This document shows positions 1 to 12,054 of a stretch of DNA of 64,000 nucleotides, in pieces (position 1 is the first letter of the stretch; each line of letters starts with the position of its first letter). The notes under the pieces are model-generated. The model did not search any database. It was not told the origin of the DNA and worked only from the letters and a program-made list of their open reading frames with translations. The DNA comes from Blastobasis lacticolella (lineage: Eukaryota; Arthropoda; Insecta; Lepidoptera; Blastobasidae): positions 4,476,501 to 4,540,500 of the forward strand of contig LR990050.1 in assembly GCA_905147135.1 (NCBI GenBank). The letters are read 5' to 3'. The position numbers and the translations under genes are program-made.

Positions 1-600
1 TTAATCAAATCAAATCGTTCTCGCAGTTCTCGTCAGCGGCTCTGTTCTAAGGGATCGCACTGCGTTCAATACGGCTCTATGATATGTCAATTTTGCTGGC
101 TACGTACCTTAGCTATGCGTTCATTTTGACAGCGCTGCTCAATTTGCGCGCAGTGTGTTTCTGAATACGAGTGTAGCGATAATGGATAGACCAGAAAATG
201 GGGATCTTGAACACGCCTGCCAAGCGTCGAGATTATGGGAAAACTCACAGGCTGAAGTCTAGCAGTGGGCCGATAACTCTTTATGCAATTTTTCCAAATT
301 TAAATAAATAACCTAACAGACAGAAAAAGTCGGATAAACCCCGACCAAATATACTTAAATTCTAATTTTTTCTAAACTACAAAATCGATTTTAATTAAAC
401 AAAGCCAAGAACGATTTCGATTACACTGGCTTTCAAATAGAGAAACCAAATCGGTCCATCCAATCGGGTGCCACGATGCCACAAATAGACACACAAAGCC
501 ACCCCTCATTTTAGTCAGGGGTTAAAAAGTACGTTTATCACTTTTTGGAAAGTATTTGACAATCAGTGAACAGTTTAATACTAAATTATAAGTAAAAGAC
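1..600. other. Non-coding stretch, no gene seen
   Basis: No exon with plausible splice sites or family motif is visible. Bases around 208-275 resemble a short piece of the repeat found more fully at 7324-7580 and 50127-50455: a shared run about cgcctgccaagcgt followed by gagattatgg and a tagcagtggg end. Confidence 0.5.
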
Positions 601-617
601 AACGTCACCGACAGCTC

Positions 618-861
618 CGGTGTTACAGATTGCGTAGTGGTATCGTTTGGTATATCTATTTTTTTTATACCATTAAGGTAGCAAACAAGCTTACGCCCTG
701 CCTGATGGTAAGCAGTCACCGCAGCCTATGGACGTTTGCAATACCAGGGGCATCAACCACGCGTTGCCGACCCCGTAAAATCTTTTTCAGCCCCTTCTTG
801 AAGAACTCCATGTTGTACTCTCCGGGGAAAACCTCTCCAGTTAGTTCATTCCACAACCTTA
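618..861 (-). repeat. LINE 3' end (ORF2 C-terminus plus 3' UTR), truncated
   Basis: Read on the minus strand, the left part translates to a LINE ORF2 C-terminus of the type WNELTGEVFPGEYNMEFF followed by a GRQR...GIANVHR ending. The downstream 3' UTR carries the lepidopteran repeat core ctgcctgatggtaagcagtc. Related 3' ends lie at 4645-4870, 10640-10890, 22655-22700 and 47468-47520. A SINE tail abuts it at about 862, so the LINE was probably interrupted by the SINE. It is a dead fragment. Confidence 0.7.
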
Positions 862-1030
862 GTAATAAAATAATAATCATCGTGGTGTTAATGTCCCGGT
901 TGTGCTCTCGTGAACGAGGGGCCCGGGGTCCGCTTTAACCATGATCCAGGATTTGACGTTCAGGTAATTACAGTGGAGCGACTACCATCTGACCTCCGTG
1001 ACCCTGCTACCAGGGGAACCTTAGTGTTCG
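862..1030 (-). repeat. SINE fragment (same family as 11674-12033)
   Basis: The reverse complement matches the 3' half of the SINE at 11674-12033: a segment reading agcagggtcacggaggtcag, then tcgctccactgtaattacct, then caaccgggacattaac and an AT-rich tail. The tRNA-like head is missing. It sits directly against the LINE end at 618-861. Confidence 0.75.
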
Positions 1031-2762
1031 TGGGTTTTATTGCGTAGACTAATAGGAGAGAGCATTTATGATAACTATGGTTCGCTACGGCAAGGCAAGG
1101 TGTTGAATAACTTTTTATTGCCATTATGTTTAATGTAATGACTATGACTGCGTTATCTGTATTATTTCTGTGTGGCTATAAATAAAACTATGGCAGTTTA
1201 AGCTGTAAGTACCTACCTAAGATGATAGGATAGAGCTTTTTGTTCTGTCTAGTATCAAAATTAGTAATTTTATTTACACTTACATAGCTTGTTAATTTTA
1301 TTAATATAATTTTAATGTAATATTAATGTTTTTTGGTAAATATTAACGGTTATAAAATCTATAAGAGTCAGTATCTGTGCAGTATGTGCATAAAACACAT
1401 TTAAATAAAATTACAATTGTATTATCAGTAGTAAAGTTCTAGTCACCGTTTATACTTCAAATTAGTAAAATAAACACACCACATACACACCTTGGATGGT
1501 AACTTTTGAGTGAGACCCGAAAACGGAAGTGTAATATTTTTGGCAGGCCCAATTTTAATTTGTTCTGGGTTCTAACTTATTATTACGGTTATGATCAAAA
1601 TAAATTAAGTAGCTCAGGTAACCCAGATACCTGCCTACCTACGAAACAATTTTCGAAAAACTTTTTTTTTACTATCATAATTGTCAATTAAAAAAATACC
1701 CCGAACAACAACCAACGCAACTCCTTCATTACGTAACACAGCTTCCTATCAAAGCGCCCTTCATAGCCACAATATCAACCTTTATTGGTCAATACACAGT
1801 CATGTGCGCGGGAGTGTTTCCGCGGCGCGCGCGCAGTCCGGCGCGGGTCGCGTCTTCGAGATCACTGAGCATAGAACAAACTCCATGCACTCCTAGTCAC
1901 TGTTTTGGCCCACTGCAAAGCCAACGCACTGCGGTAGGTTCGTTCGCTGCAAAGCTTGTGTTCATTAGGTGTGAGCCTTTAAAAGAAATAGTTGGATATC
2001 CAAATACATACTTACATACACTCACCCCCGTATCCCATAGGGGTAGGTAGAAACTATCGAGTGCCACAATAACATAATCGTATATCCGTATGTCTTCCGT
2101 CACGCGCAATAAGCTTATTGGATCCTTAACGTAAGGAGTCTAGAGTTAACAGAGTAGAAAGGTAGTGTTGTATTTAGGCCTTTTTTTTATTAAGATAATT
2201 TAGACATTATAAATTCAAATCACTTTACTGCTTTGGGAGTTTCATAAAATATTATCTGACTGCGGGTAACAAGGCTATGTTTACGTTGACATTTCATGTT
2301 AAATGATTGGACATTGTCGAGTAGAAGGTGTAAAAAGTTATTTCCATAAATCACAAGAAAATCTGTCAACTACCACTTTTGCAGAATTTAAAACCCAATG
2401 TCATATAAATAAAATGCAAATTCCAATGATATCAAAAATACCAACTAGATGCCTTGAACAGATTCTATCGTCCATACCAAACAGTCCGTCACGGTAACAC
2501 GTAATAAGCCCAAGGTAGGCTCCGTTGTTAAACCAATAGAGGAGACAAATTCAACATCTGCATGTTTATTTTGGCCATTAACAGCTTTAGAACGTTCGTG
2601 TTTATTAGGGTTTCCGATGGGTGAACCTGAAAATGGGCCCTGTACTGTACCAGCGGGCTCCTTAGTTAGTAACGTTGCGCTGATTGCGCACTTTACTTAA
2701 ATAGGGTACCTACTTTGTATCTAAGGCTATCCGCTAAGTATGTATTTAAAAAGTATTTAACT
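1031..2762. other. Non-coding stretch, no gene seen
   Basis: AT-rich sequence with one short GC-rich island at about 1803-1862 (gcgcgcgcag core). No splice-supported reading frame or repeat with clear ends was recognised. The island could belong to a promoter, but nothing downstream supports a gene. Confidence 0.4.
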
Positions 2763-2864
2763 ATCTAGCACCCATAGTACAAGCTTTGCTTAGTTTGGGG
2801 CTAGATGGCGCTGTGTGAATTTGTCCACGAATATTTATTTATTTAATATTTATTTATTTATTTG
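2763..2864 (+). repeat. SINE-like 3' end ending in (TATTTAT)n
   Basis: The segment beginning tagcacccatagtacaagct, with the core ggggctagatggcg and a (ATTTATTT) tail, is a dispersed repeat. A second copy on the opposite strand lies at 29878-30074, where it is joined to a tRNA-like B-box (ggttcgattcccgg). Only the 3' part is present here. Confidence 0.7.
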
Positions 2865-4640
2865 TAAAGCCATGATGATCACCACGCGTGTCATTCTAAA
2901 TTTTTGTAGAGAAATAAAATTTAATTTATTTCATTATTATTTTTTTTGTAACAAATGCAATGTATAATTTACCTCCTATGTCCTACACATATTATATTAC
3001 TATATGTATAGCTGTCACTAACAGTCTGACCGTCTGTCTGTCACATCCACATGGCTATTTGTTTGGTATCGTAATAGACTAGAAGAAAGGAAATAGAATT
3101 GGAAAGAAACTTGAATTTGTTCAGGTATTCTTGTATTTTCTTTATCCGATACATCCGACGTACACCTTCTGGACGAAATTCTCTAAATTATAATGAAAAC
3201 CACATCAAAATTTGTTGCAAGGTTTAAGACTTAGCGGATATATACAGACAGACGCGACAAACAGACCTTATTTTATACTATGTAAGAAGGATATCGAATC
3301 GAAATTGTCTATGACCGTCTTTGTAAAAACAAATACTTAGAAAATGTCACAAACAACGTTATTGGAAACTTAAAAGATATAAGCGCAATGATACTGGACC
3401 AATATTTGCATTTTTATATTATTTTAATATTATCTCCTTGTCCACTTCGCTCGGTCTTCAACATCCTTGGTAGAGAGTTTGGCAGTTTGTTACCTAAATA
3501 CGTAATTTGCCGGTCTGCGCGAGACAACGTGGCCATGCCATCGACTTATCTCCACATAATATTGCGACTGTTAGCGACAGCTGTAACTTGTACAGTCTTG
3601 GGAGCCGTGACGCCTTTTGGAGATGCAAGTCATTTTGTTATTGACGGTATATAACATTTCTGAATAGAGAACTAGAGTGCGAATAGTGTAGGAAGGTAGC
3701 AATAGGAGGTATCATTTACTTTTGACGCTAATTGGAGTAATGATCCGCACTTCGACACCGTTACACTTACATAATAGGCACTTGCTTTTATTATAACAAT
3801 AATACATTCGCCGGGTAATAAACCACTTCCGTACTAATACTAGGCCTCCACAAGATAATAATACGTTACGATAATGAATTCGATGAACGTTTTCCTCGTC
3901 GTCCCAATGTGCATTCCAGAAAAATTGTGTGTCACGAAAGAAGTGTACTTTTGAAATACTCCTAAAGTTTAAGTTAGATAAAATTTAGTTATATCGCTGT
4001 GAAGATCCATCCGACGACATTTCAAAAATATATATTTGACCTGACCCTCACCTCCGGCTATGACGTCATAGACCGCGGAAGTGAACACTGAAAATAAAAT
4101 GTCAATGTCGGATGCCGTTCAGTTCAACTTTCGCTAGCATAAAAAATTCTTTTTAGATTTGAAGGAAAAAAACTAAATTTAGTAGATTAAGACTTAAAGG
4201 TTATTTTTAGCTTAAAAAAATCATTTTTGACCTATTAAAATCGGCAGAAATGGCGATACCGACACTTAGAAAAAAAATAGAAAAATTAATTTTTATTCAA
4301 CGGGAATACCTCCCGTTTACGATCGACTAAACCCACTTTCCGATATGGAGAGACAACGTCTTTATAGTATAAGAAAGAAAAAAGCCACAAGAAGAACACC
4401 AGTTTGAACCAGGTTTGGCGAAAATGCCGAGCGGCGAATCCGAAAGTCGAAAGGTTTATGCTATTTTTCTTTATCTCTAGGTTTCTTTTGAAAGAAACTA
4501 AACATGAAGCCAGTGTTACCATACATAACATCTTGTCCGTACTGATACGGATTTTAAACGTATAATTCATGATAAGATATTTGCTGGATTAACAGGCGAA
4601 TCGAATCGAAGTCGAAAACCCAATTTTTTAAACTACTAGG
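2865..4640. other. Non-coding stretch, no gene seen
   Basis: AT-rich sequence. Open frames here are short and carry no recognisable domain or splice context. No transposon ends were identified. Confidence 0.4.
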
Positions 4641-4644
4641 ATGA

Positions 4645-4880
4645 CAAACAAGCGTACGGCCTGCCTGATGGTAAGCAGTTCCCGTAGCCTATGGACGACC
4701 AGGGGTATCGCTAGCGTGTTGCCGGCCTAGTAAAGGTAAAACAAAAGGCTCTGGCGGCAAATGAGCGAGTCCCTCCCATTGCCAAAGCCACGGTTCCCCT
4801 CCCTCCCATGGAGCACTGGAAATCTTACTCACGGGCAGGATCACAACGCTATTTAAAATAGTGTTGTTTGGAGCGAATGA
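4645..4880 (-). repeat. Degenerate LINE/SINE composite repeat
   Basis: The left part shares the gcctgcctgatggtaagcag core with the LINE 3' ends elsewhere. From about 4745 it shares a second block (ccaaagccacggttccc, catggagcactgga, cttactcac-ggcag) with 13740-13890. The shared order shows a common composite repeat rather than a gene. Confidence 0.6.
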
Positions 4881-7320
4881 AAGAATTTTGCAAAGGTTGC
4901 AAAAAAAATTACAAGTCACGAGTTGTAATTACAAGTATATTGATTCGAAGATAAATAATGAGTGAGGAGGAAACAACGCACCTAAAAAGCCTATTAAACC
5001 TAAAACATGTTTTAATTTATGGTGCTAACTTATATAAAATTTTTGTCTACGCCTCGGATCCATGATCTTATTTCGCAATTGGCCCTACTGACTTAACAAG
5101 ATGAAGAAACACAAGAAAACATCACCAAACCCGCGAATCGAATTACATAACTCACACACCCACAACCCTTGATTCATTTTAGCTGTGAACTGTGTCAACA
5201 CACATTCCATAGTAGGAACTGACCTAAGAGTGCATTTTATCGCAACCTTGATATGGTGCCCTGTAGATGTAAATTATAATCTGGTTGTCTTCCGCTCCCA
5301 CCGCGGTGATGCAATCATGGTAACGATGGTAACCACGGTGGTAGGTACCGTTAGCTGTGGCCGCCGACCGCTTACAGCGAACCATAAAAACGACTATCCC
5401 CATACAAATCTGTCGATTATGTTTACCACAGGTTCTCGTTCTAGTTTTAGGAAGAATAGGTTTTTCTCTCGTTTTTTTTAATTCAAGATTTTCTTTTTAA
5501 CACGCCGGCGTTCTAATGAGGAGTAGGTAAGTAGTAGTCATTACTTGTTATGCCAGCTTTTTGGCAGTACCTTACCTTACCTTTTGCCTACCCAATGGAA
5601 TAAATAAACTCACCGCTACAAGAAAAGGGGTGACTCAATGTATCCTTTGTGAATTGCAGTGTGTATCAACCATGTTAGGGATAGGTTGTACATATATAGG
5701 GAATTAAAAAGTAAATATCAATATAAACAACAACGGCTCCTATTAAACCTTTTATATTAAAGTCTCGATTCAAACATTTCGAAAAAATAAAAATCACACA
5801 TTGCAGCATATGCATAGCTACCTTACTATCTATAGTGTGGGCGGAATATTGAAGTTGCTGCTGATTTCTTCTAATAAAGTCTACCTAACATTTTGCACAT
5901 TATTAAGTTGAGTTTTTTTACAAGCTTTTTATTAACTTGCAATGTTTGTATGAAACTTCGTATGTTCGGGGCAAATCTTAAAACCAAACCGCGTTTGTTT
6001 AAAATATTATGTTAAATCTTACAAGCCTAATTTGACCCACTTTCCGGTGTTTGATACTATGACCCTATTTGAGACCTACTATGTAACTTGAATTACAATG
6101 CATTATCATGGTAGGTACCATGGAGCTAGTCTGATGATGGAGTCGGAAGGTGGTCTAGGAGCTACTAAACGCAACCAGATAACCCCATCGTGTTTGGGCT
6201 CTTTGGAATGGTCTTGATGACTACTATACCGCGCGATAAAATCTTTCTATGAAGAAAAAAATCATTGTCTCAGGACACCACATAACAAGTTCACAATACA
6301 CATATAATTACAAATAAATGTAAATCCAATAAGAGGCAAACTTACGTTCACAATAGAATCGATCGCGCTTAATTAAAAAATAAATCTAAATCTACCACCA
6401 CTCAAACTTAACAACTAAACAATGATAATGTTAGTGTAAACGGCAAGACTTCTCACTTATTTCTACTACTACTCGAAACCCCTTAGTAGTAGGTAGCATA
6501 ATTTTTGCATTCCTGACCACTGAAGAGATTTTATGCTGATATCGTCGAGGGTTGGTCATAGTTGGCAATTTATATACCGTTGCGTAACCCGTTAACTTGC
6601 CCGTTATTAATCGTGGTAGGTTCTGAATCAATACCTGTTCGCCGCTGTTTTCACAAACGTAAAATTTCAAACGACATTATCCGTGGGATACCTAATATTC
6701 TCAGGTATAGAATGCTCGTAGTATTTTATGAGATTTGGAAGTTGGTTTGGCAGTGTCGGAGTTTTAGTCATTTGAGAGTCAGAGTTCCAGACAACTTTTT
6801 ATTAACTTTTTTAAAGCGATTTTCGTTATTTCTGGCTTCACACCTGATGTGTGGATACGGTTTGCGATGGAACTCTATCACACGAGACTGTTAATTAGTA
6901 AATACCTATTTACATACCTATTTCTATACATTCCGTGATAGTTATAATTATTATCTTTAGTAGGGTTTGGTTGCTATAGCATAGATTGGTATCTTTCTAA
7001 CAACGCTATCTGAAAGTCAGCTCTGAAATTACAAAGATAAACCTGCACACATTATGATCTAGTGCCACTGTTTTACATGAAACAGCTGATTTCTTCGGCC
7101 TTGCTCATAGGAAAAGTTGTAGAGTAGCTTTACAGAGGTCTACAACCTCTTTATACGTGAAGACCCCTACGAAGAGTAGACAAAGTAGTTCATTGTTGTT
7201 TATGTAACCTGGAACGGTTGAACATTTGCCAATACTTTCTATAGTGAATCTTCATATGACTGCCTTGTGCGTTATGCAATTAGCATAGTAGAATTAGACA
7301 TATTCAATTGTAGTATTTAA
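4881..7320. other. Non-coding stretch, no gene seen
   Basis: AT-rich sequence. Open frames up to about 110 codons occur on either strand (for example 6562-6894) but show no domain, no biased composition typical of real exons and no splice context. I see no element with defined termini. Confidence 0.4.
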
Positions 7321-7323
7321 AAA

Positions 7324-7580
7324 CCTGGCCGTGTGGTGTCCGGCAGAGTAGAATAGCACCAACCCTCACGCTCATGGGTGTCGTAAAAGGCGACTTATGT
7401 TTTCGACGCTTATGTTTCCGTAGTCTGGAAAATGGGCAGAAGCAATATCCATTGTTATATTTAAACACTGCGATCTCTAACCCGCCTGCCAAGCGTGGAG
7501 ATTATGGCAATAACCTCCCCTTTCGTGGGAGAAGCCTTAAGTCCTGCAGTGGACTGTTACGGGCTGTGATGATGATTTAA
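7324..7580 (+). repeat. Dispersed SINE/LINE-tail repeat, copy 1
   Basis: The landmarks ccgtgtggtgtccggcagag, catgggtgtcgtaaaaggcg, gcctgccaagcgtggagatt and a tcctgcagtggact end recur in the same order at 50127-50455. It ends in a GATGAT run typical of RTE-mobilised tails. No coding capacity is inferred. Confidence 0.65.
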
Positions 7581-7599
7581 AACCTACTGAATGAACCTT

Positions 7600-8100
7600 C
7601 TGCAGCGGAGCGGCGCCACAAAATTGTGTAAAGAACTCTCATCCAAGTAACTGTCACCTTTGGTGTCGAAGTTGTGAGCGTTTCTAACATGGCTTGTTTT
7701 GAGAGCATGGAACCGATAGTCCTTGCCCTTTACCCCGAGCGAGGTTCAAGTTGAACCTGGGTCGCCTTACAAGGGCGGCGGTCTTGTTACTATGGCTAGT
7801 CAACAAGAGTTTAGGACTGGAATTGCGTAAGACATAAGCCTTACGTAGTAAGCTGGGTGTTCGGAAAATCACGATGCGACAACCAGTGTTTCGACATACG
7901 TCGGCCCTAATCAGCCGAGACCTCCAAGAACATGTCGTATCTGTGCTTGTTGACAGTAGTAGTTCATTTTCTCGTCTCTGCCTCAAGATCGAGTGTCTGT
8001 CCTGAGAGCTTGAACGCGGAGTCTCAATCACAGTACATTTGACTGATTCTACTTTTGACATTGAAATATATAAAACAAAGTCGCTTCCCGCCGTCTGTCC
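7600..8100. other. Unassigned region with a 125-codon open frame on the minus strand
   Basis: A minus-strand frame at 7684-8061 is open for 125 codons, rich in Ser, Arg and Leu, with no recognisable motif, no upstream or downstream exon and no transposon signature. I treat it as probably chance or old repeat sequence. Confidence 0.25.
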
Positions 8101-8414
8101 CTATGTATGAAATTACGTTGTAAACACCACAGACAGTGACAGAATGTCACCTTTTTCCTGTAGAGGTAGGCAGATAGAATATCACTCTCTTGCTTATTTC
8201 GCGTTCGTCAAACCATTCATTTATTTAGTTTTTTTTTCATACATGAATGTCTGTTTAGGGTAGGAGCCAACTCTTGATCTGACCTTTGACCGATTACAAT
8301 TTTTATTTAATATAATAACGTAAAATAAAATAAATTATGATGATCGGTTACTACACTTACTACATTGCCGTCCACAGTCGTTGGGTCAAATTCGTCGTGC
8401 TTGAAAATCTTGAC

Positions 8415-8810
8415 CGACCATCTTTTTTTACGTTTTACGGCAAACAAACAGGCAAGCCACTTGATGAAAAGTGGTCACCTCCGCCTATGGACATCAGCAA
8501 CACCACTTATACCTCGTGAATGATCCTATGTCATATTCCAAAGGAAACCATGTGGCTGGAAGCTTATTAATCCGATCGTATGGGCGAGAAACGTTCTACG
8601 TAATGGGGATTGGTACCCAGCCCGCGGCTGGTGGTACAATGGCGGAATTGTGCACCAGATCAAAATGTTCCTCAGAGCACTTCCCATTGTACAGCCGGTA
8701 GAATACACAGAGAGCCAAAGTCCCTTCGGGTCTATGATCTCTCTCTTATGATTCTCCTCTACCAGACACAACCGCACGGTGTACTTTTATTAGATAGTAG
8801 GTAGAGATTA
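8415..8810 (-). repeat. LINE 3' end, decayed
   Basis: On the minus strand one frame reads RRDFGSLCVFYRLYNGKCSE, the conserved ORF2 C-terminal block also seen at 19301-19870. It then runs into the 3' UTR with gaaaagtggtcacctccgcc read on the plus strand. Frameshifts and stops break the frame. Copies of the same 3' UTR occur at 13640-13720 and 19301-19370. Confidence 0.75.
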
Positions 8811-9600
8811 AATGCCATAAGTAGGTACTCACTCGGAGTTGGATAATAAACTTTTACACTAAATTGCGCTAAAGATTCAGAGCATAAACCAGTGTTGTGC
8901 AACGAAATAGTTTGAAATGTTGCTCAGATAAGAATCTGTTAACAGCCGGACTTAACAACGTGCTGTCGTGATATCCAAAAAAGACTTACCGGATATATTT
9001 AGTGATTTTTGGTTATAGAATCGTATTTTGTTTTATGAATTAGCTAATCTGCCGAGGTAATGGATTTTTACCATTTTTTATCATTCTACGCTGTGACAAA
9101 CGAGCAGATAGCCTGTCTGATGGTAAGCGGTAACTGTTGCCCGTAACATCTACGATTCATGCATTTAGGTTGTCACCGATATAAATGCAGAACTGCAGGT
9201 GCGTTGTCACTGTGAGAACTGCTGGCTACCTTATCCTTCAAACCGGAACACAACAATGCAAGCATTGTTGCTTGGCGGCAGAAATAGTAAGGCGGTGGTA
9301 CTCATCCAGACGGACTCCTCAGGCTTGACAGATTAAACTGTAACTACCTGACCGTAATTGTAAGTATTAGAACAATAAATTAAGTGTGTACCTACTGACA
9401 ACAATTAACTAAATAATTACCTACCAAGTACGGGAACTAGCTGAGCACGGAATTCATTATGGAAATAAATAGTTATATTCTACTATCCTTATGTAGGTCG
9501 CTGGAAATTTAGTTAGATAATAAAGTTCTGTTTCTTGTTTAATATTGATGAATTTGAAGATGTTTGTCAGCATTAACACGAATAATTATCTCAATCTCAC
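8811..9600. other. Non-coding stretch with a small LINE-tail scrap
   Basis: Bases 9095-9135 contain a diverged ctgatggtaagcggtaact core of the LINE 3' end family. The rest shows nothing recognisable. Confidence 0.4.
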
Positions 9601-9606
9601 AGCTTG

Positions 9607-9745
9607 GGTAGGCCTCTCATAAGGTGGACCGACGACGCAGGTACCAGGTGGATGCGGAAGGCACAAGACCGGCCTTTGTGGAGATCTCAGGGGGAGTCCT
9701 ATGCTCAGCAGTGTGCGTCTTCCGGCTGATATGATGATGATTATG
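9607..9745 (+). repeat. RTE/BovB-like LINE 3' tail
   Basis: This translates across a frameshift to pieces matching the ORF2 C-terminus seen at 51040-51150 (SVGRP..RWTDD, then GSRW..EGTRPAFVEIS). It ends in tgatatgatgatgattatga, the 3' microsatellite of this family. It is heavily 5'-truncated. Confidence 0.7.
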
Positions 9746-10199
9746 ATGAATTATCTCAAGTCAACAATAGAATTATACTTTTAAAAAATATTACTTACAA
9801 ATAGGTAATAAATTCCGTCACGGATTGCCAATCGGCTCCCAAAGCTGTTCAAACAGCCTCATGGTCCCCATCGGAAGACCTAGTCATGGTCAAACTCGCT
9901 TCAACAAAGGTATTTGGAGCCAGAACAGAGCTCGTTGCGGTTGTCCTTTATAAGAATTCAAAAATGATAATATATTACAATTAATGTGAATGAAACGAAT
10001 AAATTTAACTGAATTACGTACAAATGAACGCGTGAAATTGTGTTTCGGATTGATCGTCGTGCGCAAAAGTGACGTCGCATTTATCAACGATCCACCACGG
10101 TGCAATGGGCCGAGAATTTCCCTTCGTGAATCAACGTTGTCCATTACACAGCTTGGAATGACCCTCTGACATAATAAGCAGATAACCCAGATAGAGCCG

Positions 10200-10450
10200 T
10201 GCGTGGTGGCCGAGTGGTGAGAGCGTCTGCCTTGCGTTTGAGCGGCCCGTAGCAACACTTTTTCCTAACACCTTTGCATAGTCCGTACCGGAAGACGCAG
10301 CGTGGGTAGGCCTTCCACTAGGTGGACCGACGACTTCGTAAAGATCGCAGGTACCAGCTGGATGCGGAATGCACAGAACCAGCCTTTGTGGAGATCTCTA
10401 GGTCTATGTCAACAAGTGGGCGTCTTTCGGCTGATATGATGATGCATAGT
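10200..10450 (+). repeat. RTE/BovB-like LINE 3' tail, second copy, with tRNA-like scrap before it
   Basis: 10282-10443 is collinear with 9607-9745 and with 51040-51150 (gaagacgcagcgtgggtagg, then gtggaccgacgac and cctttgtggagatctc). Just upstream, 10204-10250 reads tggtggccgagtggtgagag, an A-box-like tRNA head; no complete tRNA cloverleaf can be folded from it, so it is probably SINE debris. Confidence 0.6.
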
Positions 10451-10639
10451 CTAACATCCGTATTCCTGAACCGTTACTGTGAGGTCTCGCAACGCGCGCG
10501 AACGCACAGGGTTCCGACTGACAATACTTAAGTGGCGATCGGCACTCACGAAATTGATGAATCATAGAGTCGTATTGAACACGATGCGTTTACTTAGCAC
10601 TGTAAGAAATAATAGTAACGCTACTTTATTTTATTTTTT

Positions 10640-10890
10640 ATTTTTTATACCGCTAAGGTGGCAAACAAGCTTGCGGCCTGCCTGATGGTAAGCAGTCACT
10701 ATGGACTTTTGCAATACCAGGGGCATCACCCACGCGTTGCCGCCCCCAAAAGACAAGTATTGTTTGTGAATACGGGTGTGATAGATACCTATGATACCCA
10801 CACGCTCCGTGCCCTTTCTTGGGTCCCGGCTTATGACGGCTTCTATCGGTTGATAGCAGCTGTCATAAGCCGGCGCTTGTGACGACACTT
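10640..10890 (-). repeat. LINE 3' end fragment
   Basis: This carries the shared block gcctgcctgatggtaagcag followed by ggcatcacccacgcgttgcc, as at 660-770. It is followed by an inverted pair of ccggcttatgac and gtcataagccgg around 10830-10875 that could form a hairpin. No intact reading frame is present. Confidence 0.6.
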
Positions 10891-11655
10891 CGACAGAGGT
10901 TGATACCTCCAGGATGAATGAATGAACAGATATCTACATCAGTTAGAGCTACATTAGCTAGAAATTTTAAGTATTAGAACATGCATTAGTCAATTTAGAC
11001 TGTTTTTTTCACTGTTGAGGTCCACTTTCTTACATATATTTGATTGGGCCTCCGCCACCCTGAAATATTGCGCGATCTGGCGAATTTCTCGCATATTCTC
11101 GTTAATAATTTTTGTAAAATGTTTTATTTTTATAATAGACAGTTGAGTTACCGAATATGGAAAAGCTTTATTCCAACGAAACCATCCCGATAATACTTTC
11201 TGATATCCATATTAGAGCTCCCCTTCTCAGATATTATAAGCTAACCCAATAAAGTAACAATAGATTACCTACATATTAAACTACAAACATCTCGTGAGTC
11301 CTTCCGCATGTTATGCCATAAGAGTTTGTCAATCGTGACTTACATGAAAGTCTGGCGCGACGTACCTACGCCTAGTTTGAATGCATACAATCTGCCGATT
11401 TGACTCTTGAATAGACTATAATTCTACATTACGAAGTGGCATACAACTTACATGTATGTTAGGAATATTAGGTTTACATATTATGTAATACTCACGAGTG
11501 CCATGCTCGGAGTCTCTGAAGAATAAAATTCGCAGCGAGATAAAAATCCGCTTTAATTAGTCGATAAGCCGAAGTGGAGGATAGGCAGGCCCAGTAGCGA
11601 TGCGACTGTGGAGCTCCATACCAAACCATGGCACATCTGCTCTTTGTCCTGCTAT
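10891..11655. other. Non-coding stretch, no gene seen
   Basis: AT-rich, with no motif, repeat termini or splice-supported frame recognised. Confidence 0.4.
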
Positions 11656-11673
11656 ACCTAGGTAGCAGGATCA

Positions 11674-12033
11674 GAGCGTCGGTGGCCGAACGGTTAGAGT
11701 ATACGACTCGTAAGCCAGAGGTCCCGGGTTCGAATCCCGCTCCGGCCATGTACCAATGACTGTTTTCTGAGTTATGTACATTAGTTGAATACTAACCGAT
11801 GCTCTTACGGTGAGGGAAAACATCGTGATGAAACCTGCACATTCAGGCGACTGGATGTGTAACAATGATCCAATCTGGTCAGTTTCCCTTGTTAGCAGGG
11901 TCATGGAGGTCAGACGGCAGTCGCTCCACTGTAATTACCTGACCTGCCAAATCCTGGATCATGGTCAAGGCGGACCCCAGGCCCTCGTGCGTGAGAGCAC
12001 AACCGGGACATTAACGCCAAGATGATGATGATG
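11674..12033 (+). repeat. Full-length tRNA-derived SINE with 18-bp target-site duplication
   Basis: The head has an A-box-like ggtggccgaacggttagag and a B-box ggttcgaatcccgc. The body includes cattcaggcgactggatgtg and ggtcatggaggtcagacggc. The 3' end is ggacattaacgccaagatga plus (GATGAT)n. It is bracketed by near-identical 18-bp repeats at 11656-11673 and 12034-12051 (acctag[g/a]tagcaggatca), direct evidence of LINE-mediated insertion. Sister copies: 862-1030, 32845-32935, 58549-58885. The head does not fold as a functional tRNA. Confidence 0.85.
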
Positions 12034-12054
12034 ACCTAGATAGCAGGATCACAA

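Noticed and set aside
1803..1862. CpG-island promoter
   Set aside because: Only about 60 bp long, with no exon following on either strand within several kilobases.
6562..6894. 110-codon plus-strand open frame as a gene
   Set aside because: No domain or splice context, and the overlapping minus-strand frame is equally open.
7684..8061. 125-codon minus-strand open frame as a gene
   Set aside because: No motif, no conserved composition, no splice partners and no second copy; probably chance.
10204..10250. tRNA gene fragment
   Set aside because: Only an A-box-like half is visible, with no complete cloverleaf, and RTE debris follows.
11680..11748. tRNA gene
   Set aside because: A- and B-box-like motifs are present but the acceptor arms do not pair, and the segment continues into a SINE body with a target-site duplication.
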